In this document: in pieces, positions 43,031-56,750 of the stretch | How the letters are laid out: the number at the start of each line of letters is the position of its first letter | How positions within the stretch are numbered: the stretch's first letter is position 1 | NCBI GenBank assembly: GCA_949752745.1 | Contig: OX457026.1 | Location: 69,868,591-69,932,590 of the forward strand | Reading direction: 5' to 3' | DNA from: Protula sp. h YS-2021 | Lineage: Eukaryota; Annelida; Polychaeta; Sabellida; Serpulidae | Length of the DNA stretch: 64,000 nucleotides | Program-made: the position numbers and the translations under genes | The notes under the pieces: generated by a model | The model's input: only the letters and a program-made list of their open reading frames with translations | What the model was told of the DNA's origin: nothing | The model's database searches: none

Positions 43031-43548
43031 TCAAAACAGGTACCAAAAGTCATGACCTCTAATCCATGTATTTTATTCGCAACAAACCAATATATTTTTA
43101 GGTGCATAATTTCCGTAATCTAATTGGCCGATTACCAAGTGAGTAATTTTTGCAATATTGATTGGAACACTAAAAGCTATAGATACTGCAGGATATTATT
43201 GATCAATTACGAAACTGTTGAATTAAGGGTCAACATTTTCTTGCTGATTAATACTTCATGGTTCATGCTGACTCGCAATAAGCCATATCTGCCAAATATA
43301 CTGTTGCTTCTTTATAGTTTTATTCCTTAAATTTCAAATGCATCGGTATATTTTTATAACAAGGAATCGTATACTTCCTTACTCAACGCAAAGGGTTCTG
43401 TGCTGACATAAAAAGATAAAGAAATCTTTACACTTTTGATCACATGGCAATATTTGAAAATAGGGGTGAACTGGAGGAGAAAGGCAGAATATATCACAAA
43501 GTTTTTTTCTGTGTAAATTGAAAAAAATTGCGATGAATTGGAGATAAA

Positions 43549-43580
43549 AATTCTGCTTAAAATGCATTTTAAGCAGAATT
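43549..43580. repeat. Perfect 32-bp palindrome centred on ATGCAT
   Basis: Each 16-base half runs AATTCTGCTTAAAATG, with no mismatch. Isolated, with no gene nearby. Confidence 0.9.
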
Positions 43581-44234
43581 CAACACACCCCATTTACGAG
43601 ATAAAAAAGACACCATTCTCCTGAATTCCATAATTTGTTTCTTTCGCCGTCATTCTGTGAGAGAACTGTGGGTGTATAACAAGATTAGAATGTACTTTCA
43701 AAGCAGTTTCTTTCTTAATTTTAGCCTATGTCTTGTAAACGCAATTTAGTGAATAATGTGTCTTGTCTACTTTTTGTTCAAACACACAAGCCGTACAAAA
43801 TTTGTCTTTAGGTTTTTCTAATGGAGAAATGAAAACAGAAAAGATGGAGCTACGCTGCAATAACTACTGTGTTGAAGAAGAACCACACAATTGTTGAATG
43901 GCGAATGCATTTTTTGTTCGTGTAGAGATCATGTAGTGCAACTGTTTCATCTAATAGGTTAGTGTTATGTAATTTGATGACGTCATCATGACATGTAGCG
44001 GTTTCGAGCCATGCGATTTCCTTGTCATTTCTTGTAGGACAACGTAAAAAATACACTTGCCTCACGCAACTAACAAGGAAGAGGACAGACATTGAGGTGA
44101 GGTAATTCAGTCAGTCTGGAGAACCTCCATAATCTTTATAGTTTCTCTGTTTATTTTGTAAAAACAAGATTTCAGTGAGCAGATATTAATATATCGCTTG
44201 CAAATGGGCTGCTTGTTACTTAGAAACTAAACTA

Positions 44235-44998
44235 CACATAAGGACAAAAGATTTGTCCAGGTGGGGGATTTGGATCTGTTGCACTAATGAACAAGTTTTG
44301 GAACTTAAAATGTTAAAAATAATAAAGAGTGACCATTTTGCTTCATTTTAGACCAAAAAACAATTTTCTGACTGAAACAGTATTCACACAGTCGGTCTTG
44401 GAATAGGGGCACCCTCGTTAAAAAAGTGTACACTTTTTGTCTACTGTCTGACTTCTTTGTGCGCTCAAGCGGGTGATTGTTCCTTTTGTTTGAATAAAAA
44501 TTCAAATTACCCCATTGTTAACATGCGGTTAAATGAAAAACAAGGAGCCATTGCGGTGGGCCGTATCCAGGCTGACCAGAGAATGGCCAATGTCGCAAAC
44601 GACATAGGGGTTAGTGTTAGGATGATAACATGATTAATGTCTACAACATGTACGGAGTGTCGACAGAGCCGTGGTGGATACACCCACTATTAAATCATAA
44701 GAAATGCCCATTAGCATAAGACGTTGTCAAGCGTGAGTAACATTTTCTTACGTTTACGTATTAGACAGCGCTTACAGTTAAACGAATAAATCATACGATC
44801 AATAATGAAATTGAAAAAGTGTACACTTTTTTGAGCGAGGGCTGTGCAAATACTGTTTCAGTCATAAAAATTGATTTTTGGTCTAAAATAAAGCGAAATG
44901 GTCACTCTTTATTATTTTTAACATTTTAAGTTCCAAAAAGTTTTCCCCAATGCCACAGATCCCAGTCTTCCCACCTGAACAGAACTTTGTCTTTATGT
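44235..44998. mobile_element. Tc1/mariner-like non-autonomous element with long inverted repeats
   Basis: About 170-bp inverted repeats (roughly 44236-44432 and 44812-44998). Shared blocks are GTCCAGGTGGG (GTTCAGGTGGG), GATCTGT, TGTTAAAAATAATAAAGAGT, CTGAAACAGTATT and AAAAAGTGTACACTTTTT. The ends read ACATAAGGACAAA / ACATAAAGACAAA. The core keeps a transposase N-terminal remnant. The total of about 760 bp is too short for an autonomous element. Confidence 0.8.
44521..44632 (+). pseudogene. Tc1-like transposase N-terminal remnant
   Basis: Reads NMRLNEKQGAIAVGRIQADQ, then MANVANDIGVSVRMI before a stop. The pattern (basic start, AVGRIxAxQ, VAxxxGVSxxxI) is the first helix-turn-helix of Tc1 transposases, which binds the terminal repeats. 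The rest, including the DDE domain, is missing. Confidence 0.65.
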
Positions 44999-45296
44999 TT
45001 ATTTGGGGGCATATCAGTGGTTAGGAAAAAGGTACTATGTTGTTTGTGTCTATGCCTGAAGTGTAACAGTTTTCAGTCAACGCCAAAAGTGTCAGTAAAA
45101 GAAACCGTACATTAGAACAGTGCCTTTCAGAAAAAGCGCATTTCCGAAGAGAAGGTAATGCATTATTAACACCAAACCCTTGGTAATTTACAAAAGTATC
45201 ACATATCATGCAACCTATGCTATGTGTCGTTTTCCCAGCACAAGTTGACTACATCTTCCAACAGGCCCCACATGCATATATATCTACATCTTACTA

Positions 45297-46040
45297 CAGT
45301 AAACCTGCATATTAAGGACACCTAACTGCCTGAGTCTTTCTGCGCCTAATAGGGACGTGTACCTAATAGACAGGTAGAGGGTTTGCTTGAGGATCAAAAA
45401 CAGAAATAGCCAACCATAATAAAGCCTTTCTTTTTTGTCTGTTTCTCACGCCTCTTCATGTAATAAGGAGACGATACATAGTAAATGTGAAAACTGCGTT
45501 TTTCTAGCACTAAATTTATCCGCAAATTATCTTACACTTTGTCCTTCAGCACTTTTAATAATTTTCACTTTTTGCTTAAAGTAACAATTCGTTTCTCTTT
45601 CTTTCTGTTCCTCCCATGTTTGAATTGCAATTGCTTTTTTTAGAAAGAGCAGAAGACGTAGCGTTTGCTCAGGAGACTAACCCAAAATTGCAATTAACCC
45701 GGCCTCCTCCCCTTGCTCCTGTCTTAACACATTCCACAAAGCCCCCTTTACTACGGAAGGTGTAAGCACCGAGTGTTGGCAAACAATATTCTGTAGTGTG
45801 AAAAGCGGCTTATGTTCATTGTTTACTTTATGACTGGTGCTCTTAACATACAGGTCGACTTCAGTGTAAAACTTGACTTGAGGGCAAAAATGCTGTTCCT
45901 AGTTCTTAATAGCCAGGTGTTCTTATTATGCAGGTTTTCTTAGGAAGGAAGTCAATGGAATTTAAAAGCAGACAGGCGTGAACTGTCTCTTATTCCAAGG
46001 TGTCCCTGCTATACAGAGTGTCCTAATGCAGGTTTTACTG
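45297..46040. mobile_element. pogo/Tigger-like non-autonomous element
   Basis: The left end CAGTAAACCTGCAT and the complement of the right end (CAGTAAAACCTGCAT) are near-perfect inverted repeats, flanked by TA at 45295-45296 and 46041-46042. AGGACAC words follow each end. 744 bp, no transposase frame. Same terminal style as 67-784. Confidence 0.75.
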
Positions 46041-46042
46041 TA

Positions 46043-49000
46043 CTTGTCACTTTGCATGACTTCTAGCTTTAGCCATGTCCCTGTCACCTGCTTTTTAAAA
46101 TAGCAACAGCAACAGTAGTACATCTTGTGGATACAGCTTATGCCATGGCTGCCAGTGCACACACAAAACAAACAGCAGCATTTTACCTGCTGAATCCGCC
46201 AGGCAGGTACGTGCAACCGTACTCACCGCTCTTCCAGTGTTGAAAAGTGTGTACTTAAAATTGCCTTAACAACATAACTACCGGAAAGAAAGCATCGCAG
46301 AGGAGTTCAAAAATGTATAAATTATAGGAGAATATCCTTTTACAAAAAATCGTAAAACAAAAGTACTGTTCAGAAAGGACTGATCGAAACCCCTCCCTTA
46401 ATCTTCGCAGAGTTTACACTCGCCTTCCAGGCTCGTGCTATCCGTGCTACAGGTTCGTGTGGTTTTATCATTGTCACCTACTGTATGTTATAGTGACTGT
46501 AAGTAGTGCAGCCTGTGGGTAGTATTGTCATGTCTCTGCAATCTACTGCAGGTAAATCTGCCGTGTTTCGACAGTTACCCCGTTTCGACGTCTGAGATAT
46601 AACCGATTAAGGATTTAGCTGCGATTATTTCTTAGGATGAGATTGAAGAAAGCCACACATAAATGCAATAAGAGGAACGGTGTATTTTGCAATTCAGTAT
46701 CAATATAACGAGATCACTGATGTAAGGTCTAACATGAAGAATTGTGAAAATTGTGGAATTATAGAAATAAAATCCATGGATTTTGGTCACTTTAAGATGT
46801 CGTTTTTACCTCCAGGAGGATTTGGCTAGAACATAGACGTATAGACGTACGGCTGTATCTTTCCACACCACATCTCTGTAGCTGTTAGTTGTAGACCCTT
46901 CAAATATTGTGCGCTGGTATGGAATATTCTGACATTGTACACTGTAGTTTTATGTTCAGATTAATCAAAAACCGATTTTGGTTTTTGTGTGAATTGTTTA
47001 TTTTGTGGTTATTTTTGCATCTAAATACGATTACAAATGCGATTGTGAGTTGGAGCGATTGTAGCGGTGCGTGGTATAGAGCGTCGCCAATAATTGAACA
47101 TAGCGCTTAACGACTTTGTAATAGGCAAGAACAATGAATTTAAACTGTAAATATATATATCGGAAAATATATAATCATACAGAAGAGCGGATTTTTCAGG
47201 TAAAACATTTACTTTATTTATTTATTTTGCGTCATCAGTGCCGTTCCCCCATTATGTCGATCTGATTGCTTCCGTAATTGATATGAATGTTCCGTCTGTT
47301 TTCTCATGAACACTTCGTTCAATTTGGATTAGAATTGCTATGCTGCTTCCTGGACTTGACTGCACGCAGATTCTCCAAAACGATTTTAACTAAGGTTTTC
47401 AATTCTTGCATAGTAAAAGTATACATATTGTTGTATTATTTTTGAAATTGTCAAAATGAGGACTTATTGAATTTAACAAAAGGAATGTTCATGTCTTCTG
47501 GATAACCTGGTACACCCATAGGATTCAAATCATTTCACAAGCTATAACTTGTTTCAGACCGCTGTTATCACTTCAAAATATTTATCGTCAGGGCCAAAGG
47601 GAGACATTACTGTCTCCGACCGCTCTAGTTTGTCGCCGTAGATATACTAAAATATAGTCCGTGGATATACTAAAAAGACTGATAAGCCATCAAAACTTCA
47701 GTCATGTGTAATCGTCAGCCTCCAAGGGGGTTGTTGGTGCCGTGGTGATATGGGTGAGAGAGAGTTTTTAAGGCGCAATTTATGCTCTTTGATTATTGTC
47801 AAAGGACATATGAGTCAGCTGCGTATTTCTCATTCGAAAGTCTCCCAACGACAACTTGATAACTGCAATCACGACCTCTTAATAAAATAGAAGCGATATC
47901 TCCGTATCTTAATTTAGATTACGATTTGTTGCAGAAATCTTATGATTAAGAGAACAATCTGTAAAGGCACAAAGAAGTGCTTAATCAAAACAGGAATGAA
48001 CCTATGAATATTTTAGTACTCTTGGTAAAATGTTATTATACTGAAACATTTAATTGCCCCTTTGAGCCCCTTTACGCTTCATGCTAATATATGCACAAAA
48101 TAAACAAGGACCTATTTCTCAAAGGGAAAATATAAAAAACTTGACAAAAATATATTTTTAAAATCACTTTCCCTCTTCGAATAGTATTTTAAAAACTTTT
48201 CAGTCTGATTTTGATTTGCTTTTCTTTCACAGGCAAGACAATGTTTTTTTTTTCAGTTTCGGAAACCTTTCTAAGAAAAACACATAGCTTTTTCTACTTG
48301 CTATCTAACTCTATGAAAGAGGACCCCGTTCTTCACCAAGAATAGTACATAACTGAAGCTGATAATTTATATAAACACTCAGGGTATTTAAAATTTCCAG
48401 GTGAGAGTTTTCATCCATGCCTCGTTGTTATAAAACCACGTAAAGCATTTTCCCATGCTCAGCTATTTGATTTATGCAAATAAATCACACATCATTTATG
48501 TAATGCACAGTGCGGTTTTTGACAGATGCGAGAGGCTTGTGTGTAAATGCTGCGCACAACTTCAGATCAAGTACTACATATATGCGAAATCTGGTGGTCT
48601 TAGGACCAGTGTGGATAAAGGAATAGTAAAGACAAAATGACGGACCATAGATAAAACATGGACGCGTCACATTCAGTATACTATTTGCAACTCTACGACT
48701 TGCAAGTCTGTCCCATTCCCGGGATAGCTTATATCCACTGAATAATTAAGTGCATTTCCGTTTGTTCATTTCTCTGTTTGATTTTACGCTCATTTTTAAA
48801 TTAGTTATCCTGTAATCTATTGCCGGTCATGTTAACGTTACACCGTCTCCTTAAGATTGCGACGCGTTCGACGAAATTATAACGTTTTTGTATGGTGACC
48901 AAATTACAACGTCCATGGAAAATCATTTGTTCCGCTTGTTAAGCATAGGCGATAGACGTTGCATAAATAGTATTCTTTAGGGGTTGTAATGACGTCGGAC

Positions 49001-52000
49001 ACATGAACACATCAAAATATAACAAAAAGGTTGAAATCTACTTTGACAACACTGTCTTTTGAGCGGTGTTAAAGGTAGGCATAGGTTAAGTGACGCCTTA
49101 GAAACGGTGCGATTGTGACATTGCGTGGACATTAAGGCCTACAGCGAATGTACAAAGAAATCGTATCGTCGCCCATTTGGAAAAGAAAGGCATCGTAGCA
49201 CTATTGATATAACTGAAACTGAGGTAAAATGACGGACCTTTAGAAGCAGACAATAGTTTAGTTGATTATAATCTCTTAAGAATGTCGCTTATAAGAAGTC
49301 TGAGAAATGTCGTTTTCGAAGCCAATACAGTCTTCACGTTAGGTCTTTGCCCGATGTCTATTGAACGCCAATCTATGGAAAGTCAGACTTCCTCAGTAGG
49401 TTCAATGTTTAAACTAATATTCAGGTTTCCAATGACTATTCAAATTTACTGCAGTATATAAATATAGCACCCTTTTATTTCATAAATTTAAATTTGACCC
49501 CCAAATAAGTAATATTTAACAATTAAGGCTGTCAAAAACAACGTATTTCAAAAGGCGTTATGTTCGGATTTATATGGATATATTGTTACCTGTATCCTGT
49601 AAACTATATGGTACTATCCACAACAAATCAAAGATTAAGCAACAATATCCACTGAATATTCATAAAGATGCCATGTGATTTTCCATCTTTTTAGTTGGCT
49701 AATTAATTTGTTCTTTGTTTCAAATTTTCTTAGCAAAGTGAACATATACAGTGTTTTAAGCCTTTCTGTAGACAATTGCACTGTATTTAAGTTGCACACA
49801 GCATAGCCTATTCAACGAACATCAGCTCCCAGGCATTTGTACAACCATAAAGCCGACGCAGTCAATATGCAGAGCTTACTCATCATGAATACTAAAGTGC
49901 ATTGGGACTCCAGCTAAATGGTGGGCACAGGGCTTTGTTGGAACATTACCCCCACAACGACGAGACGCTTAATTCAAAATAGCAAGATGTACAGAGGAAG
50001 TATACATCTTTCCATGCGTGCTGTAGCTAATTTCTTTTGTTTCTATAACTAAAATTCAACAGTGAGAATGAGAGAGAACCAATTTACAAAAAGGACATGT
50101 TACCACCTAACTGATGTACCAAAAGTGATATTGCTATTTTTAATATTTAAAACATCACATTTTTCATCTAAAACAGTTGTGTTATAACTGTCTCTTCAAA
50201 AGCAAAACTGACAAGAAAAAAGTATCTCCAGTTTATTTGTCACTTGGCTGCTTGTCTTAAGTTTGCCTTGCACTACCGGAAGGAAATTATTTTTGGGTCT
50301 AAAGAATTTACTCAAGTAGAATATAAAGAATTTACTCAAGTAGAACATAAAGAGATTTATTTCTCTATAACCTTTATCGTGTGAATTAGAGACAAAACCA
50401 AGTGACTGACTGAACATGCAATTTAAACAGTCTTTCAAATTTGAATTCAATAGCACAGAGAAATCGCGATTTTAGGGAATTTAACCTGGAAAAAGCACAC
50501 TCTTATTTTATTTTATTTCCAGTTCCAACCGTTGAAAGATAATCTGTCGTCAATGATACACTCGATTATGAGCTCTTATGTAGTTTTAACTCCTTGATAC
50601 AATTAATACACGCCTATTAATTGTGGCTGGTTCACCATAGAAACAAAAGAATTCAATCGTTTGTTCTATTTGAATAAATACAAAAAAAATTGTTGTGAAT
50701 ATTAAGTATTACGAGAACCAATGACTGGTGTATGAGTGTCAGGTTGTAAAAATAAATCATTCCTTTACTTGCAACAATCCTAATTGCAAAGGCGATTACT
50801 GTTTGGTGTTTGGACGATTTATACATTAGAATAGAAGGTGCTACATTCTCAGTATGTAAAATGTAAAAATACTGTACAGAAGTTATTCTGTTAATATTGC
50901 TACTCTTGTGAGTTTTTATGGATTTTTATAGATCACATTTTCAAATATATAACTCTCAACTGTCACTCTCCAACAGTATTACTTATGGTTGTAGCTAAAA
51001 TATAATATCTTTGCGGTACATGAAAGTTGTGCTGAACCAATTAATTCAATACTGAATGTCCTATAGACAAATTGTAAATCCGTGGGCAGAGAAACATACT
51101 ACAAACTATAGCTGATAAACACGATACTTTATTGTGGATAAAATTCACTTTATTAGCACAGTGTCATGTCATAAATACACATTGTGACAGATCGTCCTTA
51201 ACACAATCTTTAAGTCTGACTTGTTTCCACGTTCATTAAAGTAACCGTTGAAAAGACATCAGATTATTGACACAAATTGGGGTACGCTGAAAATATGCAA
51301 TCTCTCAATTAATAATTATTACACCTAAATGATAAATTAACAAGATTAACTGCTTAACTGATGTACTTCAGTATAACCAGTATTAACGCAATCAATGTAC
51401 CAAGAACCATCTGTTGTAATGCTCTTGTTTTCCATCATATTTTTCTGTCACCTGGTTACAACACTTCTTAACCTTTGTGTGACTGGCTGAGATGCGTTCA
51501 CCTTTGCGTGTTATGATCAAAATGACAGACGTTGTTACATCATAGAAACACTGTCGCGACCCAATATTATTACACACTCGTTACCACATTCCTGACTGCT
51601 TATAATATAGACAATATCTTATATGCAACAGCTTACAAAATTTTACATAAAATACAGTGGAATAGTGACACAGGACCGCACGACAAATGGGACATTTTTA
51701 AAATACTTTGAGTGACTTACATTACAACGAAACCGAAAGCATGACCATTTCCGAAATTGAAATACTTTGTTTGAACAATATACACTGCTTTGAACAAAAA
51801 AAAGTGTCCAAGAAAAGTTGTCGAAGATGAGACTAATTTCACGATTTAATTGAATTAGATACATGAAATTTCAGATGCCTGTAATTAGTGATACTGATAA
51901 ATCGTCGTCACTTAAATACAATTCTTCTAGGTTTAAGAGGAACGCAGTGCCTATATCTCTAAAACATCCCTCATGTTTTCTTTACATTCAATAACACTTA

Positions 52001-53440
52001 TGAATGAACTGAATTACATCTCATATGGATTAGAAATATATGTCATGTAGCGGACGGACGAACGTACGGAAGGGCATGGAAACAAAGGCGCTACGTAACT
52101 GAATCATTTATTCTTATTCGTGCAAGTGGAGTCGATTGGAATAGACTGAACAGATCGGTAAAGTTGTAACACACATATAATAAAAATATTAAAATAACAC
52201 TGCATAAAAATAACGTATTTCGGTTTTAAAACATAGAATAAACTTCATTAGTTTACCCACTGATATCATGGATTTTCTTCTTCTAATCATGAACATTATT
52301 TTACTAATTTAATGTTCCGCAACTGACTTACTTGCGATTAAAACAGAATTTATAGCACCGCTGAAACAGAATTTAACCATTTATAAGGCGCATTTTATTG
52401 CTGTTACATGAAATAGATTGTGTTCTGTATAACTCTTGTTTACATGAATTCTATTCAGTATAAACGAGGCATTAAAAGACACAAACACCAACCGGCGTTA
52501 GGGCCTTCAAACGTTCACATGCCCCTTGCCTTTTAACTTAACTGCTAATTCATCTCTGCAAATAATATTTAAAACTCGGTCAGAACTCAGAAAGGTACTC
52601 AAAATTCATTCAAATATTCGGCATAAAGCTTTTACACGTCTACTTCAATATTCTGAAGCAATTTTACACCAGAATGAATTCTACCAATTTACAGTCCTGA
52701 AAACTCTACTACCTGGGGCCAAGCAGATTTTATAAACACTGCATTCATTTAATTTATGGTACAACAGTTAGACCCATTTTAAATGAAATACAAAATACAA
52801 TTTAGCATAACTGAAAGAACCTTGAACCTTGAACATTGTAATTCCTTATCCGTTTACTTAACTATTTAATTATTTAACTTTATCACGCCACGGCGCTCAG
52901 AAATCGTTTGAGCCTGAGAGTACGTGTCATGGAATTTTATATGTGTCTGGAATAACACGTGACAAAGTGTTAAGCTGATTTTGTCATTAAGACTGATTTG
53001 AAAAGACGCCCAGACAACCTAGCGGAATAAAACCAAACTAAAATTTTGAGCTTTTAATAAAGGAATCTACATAGAATTAACGCGGAAAAATAAACCTCAG
53101 ACTTCTGTCTTAAAATGTCAATTAATTTTAGAATGTGAATTAATATTTCATACTAGACAGATTTCTTAAAAATTTAAATATACACCACAACCCCGAGAAA
53201 TTGCACTGCTTTTCATCAGAACCAAAATTCCTTCATTCATTTCTATTATTAACGCAAACCAACCCTCAACTCGAACCAAAGCAATAATTTTGCCTTTTCC
53301 GTTCCAGGAAGCATCTCTTTTCGTCGTGAATCTCCCCATCGACTCATTGCAGTGATTGGGCGAGTGTACACACAGTCTGGAGAGGTAAAGTTTGCAGTGG
53401 AAGTAGAGCACCGAGAAATGTAGTATTTTATGCACGTTTG
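46043..53440. other. 7.4 kb with no recognisable gene
   Basis: AT-rich DNA. I found no frame with a known domain and no clear LINE or DNA-transposon structure. It contains a 24-bp tandem duplication at 50301-50348. The frame at 52526-52735 resembles a LINE tail only vaguely. Regulatory or RNA genes cannot be excluded by eye. Confidence 0.45.
50301..50348. repeat. 24-bp tandem duplication
   Basis: AAAGAATTTACTCAAGTAGA plus four bases repeated twice (50301-50324, 50325-50348) with one or two differences. Confidence 0.85.
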
Positions 53441-53484
53441 CTACATGTTCTTACGGTTGTTTCTCCTCTGCTTGCATTTCAGAT

Positions 53485-55520
53485 ATGACAGAGGCCAGTC
53501 TGCAGTCTCCTGCGTTGCTGCCTCAGTGTATTCATCCTCCAACCTCGTGTAACACTCACTCCATCTGCGACCGCTGCAGACGGAACAACGCAATACCTCT
53601 GTACGAGCAAGACAGCCCGTTAGTGGAGTGTCTACATCCCACCCCAGAGGACTGGAAAGCCCTGTTCCGGAATAGGGCCAAGAACGAACGCAGGGGGGAT
53701 AAGCGCAAATTTCTCTCTCCAGGCTCGTTTGTTACTCGTGAATTCATTCAAGATACCATGCGAAAGGCTAGCTCCGTTATTCTGAGCCAGGTTTTCACAC
53801 CCGTGCACGTTGACACTGGAGCAGAATCGGATGCCACTTCATCATCTAAGAGAAATAAAAAATCCAATAGTAAGGGACGTGCTTTTTCTGAGACTGTAGC
53901 AGAAGTGGATATACTAGAAGGGAAGGATCTTCTCCGTGAGGCATGGACATCATCTCCCAGAGTGAAACCCATTGGCAGTCCGGAGGGGGCATTCAAGTCT
54001 TCGTCCGTGGAACAAGTGAATGTTACACATAGGGATACGGAAACAGTTCTTTCGGCGGTGTCAGGCCAGTTAGGCATTCCCCCGCGAGACGATTTATCCC
54101 CCCTCCCCTGCTGCAGCGTCTCCCGAGTGATTTTTCAGCGTTCTTGTCCATGCAGTCGCAACTGCAAAACGTCTTTTGGATTTACAACTTCAAGTACAGA
54201 AGCAGGAGAATCTGCTTTGTCAGAAACAGAAGCCCAGACCATCAGCTACAGTTTCTCGTCCTCCTCCGGAGGATCAGTCAGTGGCAACGATGTCGGGCTC
54301 GCCCCCACCTCACCTCCCACTGGATTCCAACTTGGAAATTCCCGAGACACTCACCATCAGTGAAGAGGATTCCATGGACGTGCCCCCCTCGGGCCAAGTA
54401 TCTGCGTTTCTACAGGAGGACGAGGAAATCGGGCCAATGGAAACTTCCCCCTCGCCACAATTCCAAGCAATAGAGAGAGGGAAATTTACACCCCATCAGG
54501 GGAACCCCAAACGTCACAACTATTACAATAACAGCTCCCAGAAGCAGTATCTGACGAGCAGGAGTCGGAGGTTGAGGACGTGGAAGGCGAATCCGAGGAG
54601 ACATCGGCACATTCCCGTTTTCATCTACCATTACGGGCAATGGATCAGGTACGGTCCCCAGGCCGGGGGCAAAGACTTTGGAGAGACCCATCGGCGGCGG
54701 GCAGGCGCCCCATCCAAACCCCTTCTCCACCAGACCTTATCCCGTCGGTCGTGGATGCAACCCCCTCGAGTTCCGCTTCCACGATCGCACCGGAAGACGC
54801 ACCGTTCAGGGATGCCATTCAAGAAATAGCCCGCTTAGCAGGTCTCCTGTGGCTCTCCACATTTAGATAAAGAGGATCCGCCCATTTGTATAACATCTCA
54901 GGCCGCTCCTCCAAAACAAGACTCCTTCATTGCTCTGGCTACCAGCGAGGGCGTTGCTCATGCTGTCACGACTCGCGCGAAGGAAGTCAAGATGGACGTC
55001 GTTGATGGTCGCACGCTGTCACGGTTCCATTTATCTAAGCACTGCCTAGTACGACCAGGCCCATATCGGTCAGCGGATGAACAAATTCCCCTGGAAGCAC
55101 TGCAACAACCCGTGAAACGTGCAGTCTGGATGCCTACAGTGCGTAGTGACTCGGACATTCCATTAGTGGAGAAAGACGCCAAGACCATTGAGGCGTCTTC
55201 TCGTCACATCCTGAACATTATGTCGTTTCAAGATCACACACTCAAGGCACAGAAGACTCGTTGGGAAGAAGTACGCCTCAGTGATCCGGTGTCTTCTAAA
55301 CTGATGGAATGGCTGGCTTTAGCTATCCGAGACGTGGTCAAACTTTCCACCTGTGTGATGACGTAAATGCCTTCCTCCAGCACTGCTGGTCTAGTGTCAA
55401 AGGTTTACGGAATCTGCGCCACGCCCCCATTCTGGAGGAACGGGAACTATCTCTCTCCCCCCCCCCCCCCCCCCGCCGAAGTAGAGAGGGTGAACCAGAA
55501 AAGCCGCTCACTTTCCCAGG
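53485..55520 (+). pseudogene. DIRS gag-like ORF1, second copy, frameshifted
   Basis: Open for 292 codons (53485-54363) from MTEASL, longer than in the first copy. It has CDRCRR, but the later CxxC pair of the first copy is not kept. Homology continues in other frames (54176-54640, 54580-54870, 54992-55366, 55309 onward) with [22 protein letters not shown] and [15 protein letters not shown]-run of about 18-20 at 55457 is a likely slippage site. Confidence 0.8.
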
Positions 55521-56750
55521 ATGTCCAGGATGTCACGTTCCTCGTTCAAGCGTCCCCTGAAGAGGAAACGACCGCAGCAGTCGTCGCCGACACAGGCCAA
55601 ACCGAGTGCTCAAATACAACAGCCCCCTGTTAAGAGACCGAAACCCATCTCCGGCAGCAAAACAGAGGGCCCGTCTCCGCAGTCGTTCAGAGATTCTCTC
55701 ATCTCCTGGCGATACTTTAACAAACTTAAAAGAATTGAAAAATTTACTCTCCTTAAACGGGCTCAAGTGCCCTATTACGCTAACCACCCTTGCGCCAAAG
55801 CAACTGGTCACCTCTTTACCCAAGGGTCGGAAAAGAACCTAGCTCTCCAGGAAATGTTGTTGAGCTTGACACAAAAACAGGCGATCGAGGAAATGCCAGA
55901 AAATAAAATGGGCTTTTTCAGCAGGGGTTTTCTGGTCCCCAAGAAATCTGGGGATGGAGGTTAGTAATCGACCTCTCACCAATAAACAGTTTTCTCCGAG
56001 TGGTCACCTTTCAGATGGACACGGCCCAGCTGATAAAAGGGTCATTAAGGGAAGGGATGTGGGGTACCTCCATAAATCTCTCCGATGCTTATCTCCATAT
56101 CCCTCTTCACCGCTCGGCAAGAAAATTCCTAGCCTTTCAAGTAGGGAAAAGACGTTTCTGATTTCTGGCACCTCCCTTCGGTTTGGCTACGGCCCTATAC
56201 GTATTCTCCAAGGTCATGAAGGTGTTGAAAACATGGGCACGCCTAGAGGGGATGTTAGTCTTCCAATATCTAGACGATTGGTTCCTGGCAAGTCAAGACA
56301 GGCAGTCAAACGAGAACCAAACGATGACGCTAGTTCGTAAGGCATTAGAAGTAGGTCTAGTAGTAAACCTGGCCAAATCCGAACTAACCCTTAAACAGTC
56401 AATTACTTTTCTAGGGGAATTTTGGGACCTAGCAATAGCAAGGGCGTTCCCCAAATAGCAAGGGCGTTCCCCCGGAAAAAGGTAAGACTACAGGCCATGG
56501 AATCCCTTTTAGGCCTGTTAGTGGCAACAGAAAAGACAGTCCCTCTGGCCCGTCTCAATTACAGGCCATTCCAAAGCCAAGTGAGATGGGCACTGCATCA
56601 GGGTCGTTCATCCACAGCAAAGATGCAAGTTTCACAGGTAACCCTACAAGCCCTACAGTGGTGGTGCGATGTGCAAGTTATGTCCGATGGAATGCCGTTT
56701 CAGCCCCCCACCCAAGAGATAGAGATTCAAAGGCTTCTTCTAACAGGTGA
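55521..56750 (+). pseudogene. DIRS reverse transcriptase, second copy, RNase H deleted
   Basis: RT blocks [34 protein letters not shown], frameshift, LHIPLHRSARK, KVMKVLKTWARL and FQYLDDW (YLDD at 56267-56278), then AKSELTLKQSITFLGEFWDL. A small duplicated segment (AATAGCAAGGGCGTTCCC, twice at about 56437-56473) shifts the frame. After about 56750 the sequence jumps to the recombinase, so the RNase H DN motif is absent. Confidence 0.85.

Noticed and set aside
52526..52735. Possible LINE tail (AAAGAACCTTGAACCTTGAAC nearby)
   Set aside because: Only a vague resemblance; no RT or RNase H motif could be read.
53166..53435. 89-codon minus-strand frame just before the second DIRS copy
   Set aside because: No recognisable domain and no conservation with the first copy.
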